Source of the DNA: JANMQK01 sp031370485
GTDB lineage: Bacteria > Acidobacteriota > Polarisedimenticolia > Gp22-AA2
Length of the DNA: 8,458 nucleotides
Direction of reading: 5' to 3'
Assembly (NCBI GenBank): GCA_031370485.1
Contig: JANMQK010000069.1
Span: 1-8,458, forward strand
The translations under genes and the position numbers were made by a program. Positions 1 through 5,612 of the stretch are shown here, piece by piece (within the stretch, counting starts at the first letter, position 1; every line of letters begins with the position of its first letter). The notes under the pieces are model-generated. The model was not told the DNA's origin and did not search any database. It was given only the letters and a program-made list of their open reading frames with translations.

Positions 1-2
1 GC

Positions 3-1253
3 GCAGCGGCGACCGCCTGCATCACGACCACCCGGTACCAGCCGTATCCGAGCGGGCCGCCGGTGACCCAGGCTCCCCCGCCGATGGCCGAGGTCGCCCC
101 CCCTCCCGTGGGCGGCTCGGACGAGCCCTTCTACGACGACCTGGCGCCTTACGGCCGGTGGGTCTACGTGGCGGGTCCCGGCTGGGTCTGGTCCCCCGCC
201 ACCGTGCAGGCCGGCTGGCGCCCGTACCAGCTTGGTCACTGGGTTTTCACCGACTATGGCTGGACCTGGGCCTCCGATGAACCGTATGGCTGGGCGGTCT
301 ATCACTACGGCCGCTGGCACCAGGCTGCGGGCTACGGCTGGGTCTGGGTGCCGGGCTCCGAGTGGGGTCCCGCCTGGGTCGCGTGGAACGAAGGGGGTGG
401 CTACGTCGGCTGGGCGCCGCTTCCCTGGCAGGTCACGGTCCGCGCCGGGGTCGGCATCGACTGGAGCAGCGTCAATGTCTCGATCGCGCCGTCTTCATGG
501 TGCTTCGTCACCACGCGCTACCTGGTCGATCCCGCGCTGCGGCATCGCATCGAGTCCCCGGAGCGCAACGTCAGGCTGATCAGGGTGAGCCGGAACATCA
601 CGAACTACACCTACATCGACAACCGCATCGTGAACCGCGGCGTCAGGGTGGAGACCGTCAGCCGGGCCGCCGGCCGCAAGATTCCCCACTACCGCGTCGC
701 GGATGCGGAATCCGCCGACAGGATGCGCGGCGGCAAGTCGCGCGGAGATGAGTTCCCCGTCTATCGGCCGGACCCCCGGCGGGGCCACGGCTCCCGCGAG
801 CGCGACGCTCATGCGTCGGGCGACGAACGAGATCGTCCGTGGAACCACCGCACCTCTCCGGCGTCATCCCCACGGCCCGATCCTCCAGCGCCGCCGCCCC
901 AGTCGGCCCCGGCCCCCGCGGCGCAGCCGCAACCGGCACCGCCGGGACCCGACCGCTCGACCCAGCCCCGCGGGCGCGACTCGCGGCACGGCCGTGGCCT
1001 CCGTTCCAACCAGGGCCGACCCGTGCCCGAGCAGAACAGGTCACCTGCGCCCCCCATCGCGCCGGCACAGTCCGCGGCACCAGCACAGCCTGCGGCGCCC
1101 GCACGGCAGGCAGCGCCCCGGCAGAACGCGGCGACGGCGCAGAAGAAGCGGCAGGTGAAGACGCGAGGAAAGGGCAGCAAGAAAGACTCTTCCAAGACGA
1201 CGAAGTCCAAGACGGATGCGTCGGAGACGGAGAAACCCGACTCCAGGCAATAA
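3..1253 (+). CDS. DUF6600-type lipoprotein (5' end missing)
   Basis: The frame is open from the left edge, so the gene starts outside the window. The in-frame GTG at 63 is not needed as a start, because the frame before it reads A-A-A-T-A-C-I, with Cys at 18-20. This looks like the end of a lipoprotein signal peptide (lipobox ATAC), so the mature protein is probably lipid-anchored. Visible residues about 44-145 are dense in Trp, Tyr and Gly, with recurring units such as YGRW, GWVW, GWTW, YGWAVYHYGRW and WAPLP. Then comes a segment with NITNYT and NRGV. Both are typical of DUF6600 proteins, whose function is unknown. The last third is a low-complexity Pro/Ala/Gln stalk (about 265-380) ending in a Lys/Ser/Thr-rich tail (about 380-416). 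I infer an envelope protein reaching from the membrane, with a cationic tail that could contact the cell wall. The family call is firm; the role is unknown. Confidence 0.82.
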   Translation, partial: AAATACITTTRYQPYPSGPPVTQAPPPMAEVAPPPVGGSDEPFYDDLAPYGRWVYVAGPGWVWSPATVQAGWRPYQLGHWVFTDYGWTWASDEPYGWAVYHYGRWHQAAGYGWVWVPGSEWGPAWVAWNEGGGYVGWAPLPWQVTVRAGVGIDWSSVNVSIAPSSWCFVTTRYLVDPALRHRIESPERNVRLIRVSRNITNYTYIDNRIVNRGVRVETVSRAAGRKIPHYRVADAESADRMRGGKSRGDEFPVYRPDPRRGHGSRERDAHASGDERDRPWNHRTSPASSPRPDPPAPPPQSAPAPAAQPQPAPPGPDRSTQPRGRDSRHGRGLRSNQGRPVPEQNRSPAPPIAPAQSAAPAQPAAPARQAAPRQNAATAQKKRQVKTRGKGSKKDSSKTTKSKTDASETEKPDSRQ

Positions 1254-1257
1254 GGCG

Positions 1258-1313
1258 CCGGGCCCGGATACGGAACGAGCGCGGCCGCAGCCGCGGCCCG
1301 CTCTCCGGCCCGG
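1258..1313 (+). terminator. Long GC-rich hairpin after the DUF6600 gene
   Basis: Four bases after the stop codon, two nested inverted repeats form a long stem. The outer arms are 1258-1268 and 1304-1313 and the inner arms are 1277-1288 and 1293-1303, each with one bulged base, around the loop AGCC. The position fits transcription termination. There is no T-run after the stem, so a classical intrinsic terminator is not supported; it may only pause polymerase or protect the 3' end. Confidence 0.4.
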
Positions 1314-1315
1314 GG

Positions 1316-1346
1316 TTGAATCCAGCCCCCATAGTCTCGTTATACT
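1316..1346 (+). promoter_or_regulatory. Putative promoter of the orphan antitoxin gene
   Basis: TTGAAT at 1316-1321 and TATACT at 1341-1346 resemble -35 and -10 boxes, with a 19-bp spacer that is slightly long. The -10 matches the consensus at five of six positions and sits in an AT-richer patch of GC-rich DNA. Transcription would start near 1353, ahead of a GGAGG at 1368-1372. Confidence 0.45.
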
Positions 1347-1449
1347 GTGGCCGTCGTAACGAACCGTGGAGGCACGCGTGCGCACCTGGATGAGATGGAC
1401 CGCCCGCCTGCGGGGTCCGCGCCCGCCCGACGGGACGGAAGACCGTACG

Positions 1450-1770
1450 ATGCCGGTCCTGGGCGTCGAGGAGATCGAGGTCGCGGCGCTCGGGCTCCCA
1501 CGAAGCGAGCGGGCCCGCCTGATCAGGAAGCTTCTCGAGACAACCGAGGACCTCACCGACGAGGAGGTCGCCCCCGCCGGAGTCGAGGAAATCACCCCTG
1601 CAGACGTCGAGGAGATTGCCCATTTCGGCGCCGAGGAGCCCCAGCGTCCCGAAGCCGTCGGCGGTATTCACCAGGCCGGCGACAACCGCCCCGTTGACGA
1701 CCTGCTCCGCGAAGCCCGGGCCAAGCTGAAGGGATTCACGCGTCCGCGCCGGCCCGAGCCGCCAGCCTAG
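1450..1770 (+). CDS. Orphan PF09720-like antitoxin with inserted repeat
   Basis: The 106-residue product matches the paired antitoxin at 6921-7157 at both ends. The N-termini share VEEIEV-AL-L, ERARL, KLLE and EDL, and the C-termini share DNRP...AR/DARAKLK. It is therefore a member of the short 'putative addiction module component' antitoxin family, which neutralises RelE/ParE toxins. It differs by about 20 inserted residues in the middle, where G-VEEI and D-VEEI echo the N-terminal GVEEI, and by a 12-residue Arg/Pro-rich tail. Both Trp residues of the paired copy are missing, and those may help bind toxin. No toxin follows: the 120 bases downstream encode nothing similar. The ATG at 1450 was chosen because it aligns with the paralogue's start and has GGAAG 8 bases upstream. 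A GTG at 1378, five bases after a perfect GGAGG, would add 24 Arg-rich residues and is a serious alternative. Neutralising activity is uncertain. Confidence 0.7.
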   Translation: MPVLGVEEIEVAALGLPRSERARLIRKLLETTEDLTDEEVAPAGVEEITPADVEEIAHFGAEEPQRPEAVGGIHQAGDNRPVDDLLREARAKLKGFTRPRRPEPPA

Positions 1771-1809
1771 GTGCACTTCCTGAACTTCGCGCCCCTGCCC
1801 GGTTCTCTT

Positions 1810-1849
1810 CCGCCGGCCCCGGGGCGTCCGGCTCAAGGCGGACCGGCGG
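1810..1849. terminator. Weak inverted repeat between convergent genes
   Basis: CCGCCGG at 1810-1816 pairs with CCGGCGG at 1843-1849. Inside it, GTCCG at 1826-1830 pairs with CGGAC at 1839-1843, so the two stems compete at one base. It lies between the plus-strand antitoxin-like gene and the minus-strand regulator, where a shared terminator would be expected. Neither strand has a T-run, so support is weak. Confidence 0.22.
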
Positions 1850-1892
1850 GGAATTCAACGAAGAACGGTTGGTAACGATCGTTTCGTATTGT

Positions 1893-2225
1893 TCATAACG
1901 GCTTGCCGGTGCGTCGAGGTCTTTTCCGAAGGGCCTCAACGCGCCGTCTCAGATCATCTTCGGGTTCCGCGAGACGCAACAGGTATCGCCGCAGGTGCTG
2001 ATAGGCGAAGTAGTGAGGGTTGAAGCGGAACAGGCGTGTCCGGCCTGCATTCCTTCCTGATATCAGGCCATCCACCTCAAGCCGCTCGAGCGCCTGCTGC
2101 ACGCCGTTCAGTGAGGTGTCCAGGATCCTGGCCAGCTCTCGCGGATAGCTTTCCGACAGCAGGCTGAGCGCCACCAGGACGCGGGTTCGCGTCTTTCCGC
2201 CAAAGGGAGACGACTTTGCGACCAA
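1893..2225 (-). CDS. Winged-helix transcriptional regulator
   Basis: The product is 110 residues, the usual size for a single-domain winged-helix repressor. Residues about 27-70 hold the helix-turn-helix and wing: YPRELARIL, then an SLNGVQQALERLE recognition helix, DGLISGR, and a basic wing ending TRLFRFNPHY. A Leu/Arg-rich helix and a strongly basic end (RKRPRRTGKPL) follow. This resembles small ArsR/MarR-like winged-helix proteins; I cannot name a subfamily or ligand. The start is TTG at 2225. The frame has a stop at 2235-2237 and no better start between, and no Shine-Dalgarno is visible, so the mRNA may be almost leaderless. The start codon lies inside one of two tandem palindromic operators, which suggests that the protein represses its own gene. 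It lies downstream of the barrel pseudogene on the same strand, but the promoter-like sequence between them argues for separate transcription. Confidence 0.8.
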   Translation of the reverse strand: MVAKSSPFGGKTRTRVLVALSLLSESYPRELARILDTSLNGVQQALERLEVDGLISGRNAGRTRLFRFNPHYFAYQHLRRYLLRLAEPEDDLRRRVEALRKRPRRTGKPL

Positions 2226-2257
2226 TATAGTTGGTCATATGACCATAAAACATGGTC
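2220..2257. promoter_or_regulatory. Tandem operator pair GACCA-N7-TGGTC
   Basis: Two perfect dyads share the same 17-bp form, GACCA-N7-TGGTC: site 1 at 2220-2236 and site 2 at 2241-2257. They are separated by four bases (ATAT), and their centres are 21 bp apart, about two DNA turns. Site 2 extends to arms of nine bases (2238-2246 and 2252-2260). The inner half-sites also form a 14-bp perfect palindrome at 2232-2245. Site 1 covers the regulator's start codon. This is a textbook layout for two repressor dimers on one DNA face, most likely the winged-helix protein encoded next to it. Confidence 0.72.
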
Positions 2258-2265
2258 ATAGTCAA
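2237..2265 (-). promoter_or_regulatory. Putative promoter of the winged-helix gene
   Basis: On the minus strand TTGACT (2265-2260) is a good -35 box. Seventeen bases later is TCATAT (2242-2237), a poor -10. A start of transcription near 2230 would give a leader of about five bases before the TTG codon, matching the absence of a ribosome-binding site. Operator site 2 fills the spacer, so bound repressor would block polymerase. TATATT at 2229-2224 is an alternative -10. Confidence 0.42.
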
Positions 2266-2277
2266 CCGGAGGGGGGC

Positions 2278-2740
2278 CTAGAACGCGACCCCCGCGTGTG
2301 CCCCGAGACGGAGATTGGAATAGTCCACGTTGACGACGTCGAAGGCCGACTGGTACTTCACATCCAGACCGAGGAGAAAACGGCCTCTTCGCCAGTTGAA
2401 ATCGGTGAAGAGCTGCGCGCCCAGGCCGAATTCGGCCAGCGGATCGGTGACTTCCTCCATCCCCACCATCGACACCTCTTCCCCGCCGACATAGAAGAGC
2501 GCGATTCCGAGCCCGGCGTCGATCGTCAGGCCCCGTTTCAGCTCGAGCCACAGGAAATCGAGATCGCGGATGGTGTCCCCGTCCGAAGCGGTGGTCCGGC
2601 CGGCCCCGAAGTGGCCCAGCTCGACACCCGAATAGAACTCCCGCCCATAACCGCGGAATACCTCGAGCCCGATGTACCCCTCGCGGTCGATACCCGGCGA
2701 GAGCGAGAATCACCAGTGCGATACGAAGCAGAGTCTTCAT
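2278..2740 (-). pseudogene. Outer-membrane beta-barrel protein gene, frameshifted
   Basis: The ATG at 2740 opens a clear signal peptide, MKTLLRIALVILALAG, but this frame then becomes Arg-rich nonsense. One frame over, the sequence reads as a small barrel: GIDREGYIGLEVF, REFYSGVELGHFG, LKRGLTIDAGLGIALFYVGG, FLLGLDVKYQ and NLRLGAHAGVAF, then TAG. Alternating polar and hydrophobic strands and a final Phe are hallmarks of proteins inserted by the Bam complex. Removing one G from the GGG tract on the minus strand (2693-2695) joins the two parts exactly as ...ALA-GIDREGY..., giving about 153 residues. The gene is thus intact except for a one-base insertion, which could be real decay or a sequencing error. 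The barrel frame has no usable start of its own near its beginning. The plus-strand frame opposite is open but has poorer codon use. The specific function is unknown. Confidence 0.68.
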
Positions 2741-2850
2741 GGTCTGGCAGATAGAAGGACAGGCCCATGATTCGCAATTTGGTGGCCGCGTGTCCGCAGG
2801 AGTTCCCGCGCCGCCTCATGTTTCCCTGCCCATCCGCCTCCTGATCTGAG

Positions 2851-2856
2851 TAGAAT
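2851..2856 (+). promoter_or_regulatory. Possible -10 box for the kinase gene
   Basis: TAGAAT at 2851-2856 matches the -10 consensus at five of six positions and lies about 45 bases before the kinase start codon. No convincing -35 box is found 16-18 bases upstream, so support is weak. The rest of the 161-base divergent region (2741-2901) shows nothing clear. Confidence 0.3.
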
Positions 2857-2901
2857 CACCCGGTCGGGCGCCTCACACGGGCCCCGGATCAAAACGACCA
2901 A

Positions 2902-5451
2902 GTGACCATCGAATCGGGCCGGACGCTTTCGCACTACCGCCTCATCGAGAAGATCGGTGAGGGGGGGATGGGTGTCGTCTGGAAAGCCGAGGACTCTGTC
3001 CTGGGCCGCACGGTCGCCATCAAGGTCCTGCCGGCCGGCGCCGACCGCGACGAGCAGCGGCGGAAGATGTTCCTCGACGAAGCCCGCCTCGCCTCCTCCG
3101 TGAGCGAAGCGCACATCGTCCAGGTCTACGAGTTCGGTCGCGAGGGGGACCTCGACTTCATCGTGATGGAGTACGTCGAGGGGAAGCCGCTGAGCAAGCT
3201 CCTCAACGGGCGCGCGTTGCCTCCCGACAAGGTCGCCGGCATGGGTCTTCAGGCGGCTCAGGCCCTGTCCAGTGCTCACCGGAAGGGGCTGCTGCACCGC
3301 GACATCAAGCCGGCCAATCTCCTGGTCACATCCGGCGGCGACGTGAAGGAGGTGGACTTCGGGCTGGCAATGCTGTTCGAGCGGGGGGCGACGCGCGTCG
3401 GCGAGGACGACGCCACCAGCGTCGGGAAGGACGAGCCGGGCGGCGGGTCGGGGGGAAATTCCCTCTCCGGCACGCTGCCCTACATGTCGCCGGAGCAGGT
3501 GCGGTCGGAAAAGCTCGACGCCCGCAGCGACATCTTCTCGCTCGGTGTGGTGCTCTACGAGATGACCACCGGGCAGCGGCCGTTCTCGGGCGCCACGCAG
3601 GCCGCGCTCTTGCAAGAGATCCTGCAGGCACGGCCGAAGCCGGTGCACGAGCTGGTCCCCAAGGTGCCGCTCGATCTGGACCGGGTCATCCAGAAGGCGC
3701 TGGCGCCGAAGCAGGGAGACCGCTACCAGACGATGGAGGATCTGGCCGTCGACCTGAAGCGCCTGGGCCGCGACCTCGAGTCGGGATCGTCCCCCTCCTG
3801 GGACGAGTTGAAGAAGTCGCTGGCGCCAGAACGCCGCCGGCGACTGTGGAGGGCGGGCCTGGCCGCCGCCGTGGTGCTGGTCGTCGCCGGCGTTGCGGCG
3901 TGGCTCACGCGAAGCCATTGGGGCACGACACCTCCCGATCCCCACACGGTCCTGATCCTGCCGATGGAGGTGCGGGGACAGACCGAAGGGGCGGACTACG
4001 TCGGCCGCGCCTTCGCCGAGACGATCGCCGTGAGCCTGGCCCGCGCGAAGAACATGACGATATTGCCGGTGCCCGAGGCGGGCGGGCCGGGGAAAGGCGG
4101 GTCGCCGGAGGCTGTTCGCGCGGCACTGGTTCTTCGCGCCGGGCGCCTCCTGACCGGGGCACTGACCCGCGATGGCGAGGCCCTTCAGGCCAGCCTCAGC
4201 CTGCTGGACACGCAGGCGAATCGAATACTCTGGGGAACCACGAAGCCCGGCAAGTCGGGGGACCTCGGAGCGCTGGCGTACACCATGGCCCGTGAGGCCG
4301 CAACGGAACTGGGGGGCGTCTTCCCCAGGCAGTACGACCCTGACCCCCTCGTCACCTGCAGCCCGGCAATGGCCGCCTCGCTGATTCTGAGCGAAGCCAT
4401 CGGGGCGCAAAAGAGAAACGACCTCCCTGCATTTCTTGCCTCAACCGCACGGCTTGTCGAGGCGTTTCCGAACGAGCCGGAGGCCCTTGTACTGCGCGCC
4501 TACGCTCTTGATGACGATGCCTGGAACTCCCCGCCCTCTTCCCCTAAGCGGAAAGCATTCGAGGAGAGCCTCCAGGCCATCGAGAGGGTCGACCCGAAGA
4601 ACCCTTGGAAGGAGTTCCTGCGTGCGTGGTCGCTCGACGCGAATGATTCCAGGTACCAGGAGGCCGTCGAGAGGTTCAGCCGGTTGCTTGATCGAGATGA
4701 TTTGACGCCCGCGGCCAGGGCAAGGGTCCTTACCCTTCGCGCGCAGTCCTTCATTTCGACGGGGGACATCGCGGCCTCGCTCGCCGACCTGCAGGAATCG
4801 ACCCGACTCGACCCGACGAGCTATGGTCCCTTCCAGATTCTAAGTCGGGACTTGCTTCTTCTGGGACGATTCGAGGAATCTCTTCAGCGCGCCCGCCAGG
4901 CCGTGGCCCTCGCTCCGGGATCCAGCAATGCTCTATTGATGCTCACCGATCCTCTTGTAGCTGTCGGGAGGTTGGAGGAGGCGCTGGAAGCCACGCGCGC
5001 TGCCATGTCGATCGACCCCGCCAACGTTCAGAACAATTGGGGTCTCGGGGAGGTCCTGGGAAGGCTCGGGCGGCATGAGGAGGCTACCGTTCCATTGTCG
5101 AGGGCGTGCGATATAGCGGTAGATCAAGCAATTTGCGCCCTGTACGCCACCGCATTGTGGCAGGCCGGGCACATGGAAAAAGCGCGGACCATCGCGGCGG
5201 CAGCAGCCATCCGACCGGAAACCGATTTCGGTGCCTACAGATCAGCCTGCTACAAAGCCGTCACCGGTGATCGAGAGGGGGCGCTTCGTCTGCTCAGACG
5301 CTACCTAGAGCTAAATGCCGGACCAGACCCGCAAGTGGCCACCGACCCCAACCTGGCCTCCCTCCATGGCGACCCCGTGTACGAGGCCATCATCGCCGAA
5401 CTGGAACGGCGCCGCGTATCCCTGAACAACAAGATCGCGGCGAAGCCATGA
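2902..5451 (+). CDS. Transmembrane Ser/Thr protein kinase with TPR repeats
   Basis: An 849-residue, PknB-like kinase. Residues 12-290 form the catalytic domain: glycine loop IGEGGMGVVWKAED (18-31), ATP-binding Lys41 in VAIK, helix-C Glu60, catalytic HRDIKPAN (132-139), metal-binding DFG (152-154), and MSPE (195-198) ending the activation loop. All key residues are present, so it should be active. The activation loop holds a Gly/Asp-rich stretch of about 30 residues. A basic cluster and one membrane helix (about 317-335) follow. Residues about 348-480 (TVLILPMEV, FAETIAVSLARAKNM) resemble the TolB-like N-terminal domain often joined to such kinases. The rest, to the C-terminus, contains at least four TPR-like helix pairs (LDPTSYG, LAPGSSNA, IDPANVQNN with GRFEESL, GRLEEAL, GRHEEAT). 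I infer a cytoplasmic kinase with a periplasmic protein-binding sensor. The GTG start lies ten residues before the kinase fold; no clear ribosome-binding site is seen. Substrates are unknown. Confidence 0.93.
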   Translation: MTIESGRTLSHYRLIEKIGEGGMGVVWKAEDSVLGRTVAIKVLPAGADRDEQRRKMFLDEARLASSVSEAHIVQVYEFGREGDLDFIVMEYVEGKPLSKLLNGRALPPDKVAGMGLQAAQALSSAHRKGLLHRDIKPANLLVTSGGDVKEVDFGLAMLFERGATRVGEDDATSVGKDEPGGGSGGNSLSGTLPYMSPEQVRSEKLDARSDIFSLGVVLYEMTTGQRPFSGATQAALLQEILQARPKPVHELVPKVPLDLDRVIQKALAPKQGDRYQTMEDLAVDLKRLGRDLESGSSPSWDELKKSLAPERRRRLWRAGLAAAVVLVVAGVAAWLTRSHWGTTPPDPHTVLILPMEVRGQTEGADYVGRAFAETIAVSLARAKNMTILPVPEAGGPGKGGSPEAVRAALVLRAGRLLTGALTRDGEALQASLSLLDTQANRILWGTTKPGKSGDLGALAYTMAREAATELGGVFPRQYDPDPLVTCSPAMAASLILSEAIGAQKRNDLPAFLASTARLVEAFPNEPEALVLRAYALDDDAWNSPPSSPKRKAFEESLQAIERVDPKNPWKEFLRAWSLDANDSRYQEAVERFSRLLDRDDLTPAARARVLTLRAQSFISTGDIAASLADLQESTRLDPTSYGPFQILSRDLLLLGRFEESLQRARQAVALAPGSSNALLMLTDPLVAVGRLEEALEATRAAMSIDPANVQNNWGLGEVLGRLGRHEEATVPLSRACDIAVDQAICALYATALWQAGHMEKARTIAAAAAIRPETDFGAYRSACYKAVTGDREGALRLLRRYLELNAGPDPQVATDPNLASLHGDPVYEAIIAELERRRVSLNNKIAAKP

Positions 5452-5511
5452 CTGGAGTTTCCCGCGCGAGCAGCATCGCCAGCGCAAGCTCGTCCGCCCG
5501 CTGACCCTTGC

Positions 5512-5576
5512 GATACCAAACCGACTGAATGTATCATTACATCCGCGAAAGCGAAGCTTGGTATCCCTAGATGTAA
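5512..5576. promoter_or_regulatory. Interlocked inverted repeats upstream of fic
   Basis: GATACCAA (5512-5519) pairs perfectly with TTGGTATC (5558-5565), and TTACATC (5537-5543) pairs with GATGTAA (5570-5576). The order is A-B-A'-B', as in an H-type pseudoknot. A competing small hairpin, ATGTA-TCAT-TACAT, lies at 5529-5542. The patch is AT-richer than its surroundings and lies 36 bases before the fic start. It could be an RNA switch, overlapping protein sites or chance; no known riboswitch class is recognised. Confidence 0.3.
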
Positions 5577-5612
5577 CAGGCGCATTTTCAATCTGATAGA
5601 GCGGGAAGTCTG

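Noticed and set aside
63..65. GTG as the start of the DUF6600 gene
   Set aside because: The frame is open upstream and encodes a lipobox-like ATAC before it, so the true start is outside the window.
658..1836. Long minus-strand frame spanning the DUF6600 tail, the gap and the antitoxin-like gene
   Set aside because: It crosses two well-supported plus-strand genes and a hairpin, and its translation is Arg/Gly/Pro-rich noise.
1771..1892. A toxin remnant after the orphan antitoxin
   Set aside because: Translation of the following frame gives a Pro/Gly-rich 34-residue stretch with no ParE/RelE pattern.
2239..2754. Open plus-strand frame opposite the barrel gene (171 codons)
   Set aside because: It starts inside the operator array, uses less GC at third positions and shows no motif. 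The minus strand has a signal peptide, barrel strands and a terminal Phe.
2737..4410. Long open frame on the minus strand opposite the kinase gene (557 codons)
   Set aside because: It is the mirror of a GC-rich coding frame. The translation is Arg/Gly/His/Leu-rich without domains, while the plus strand encodes a complete kinase.
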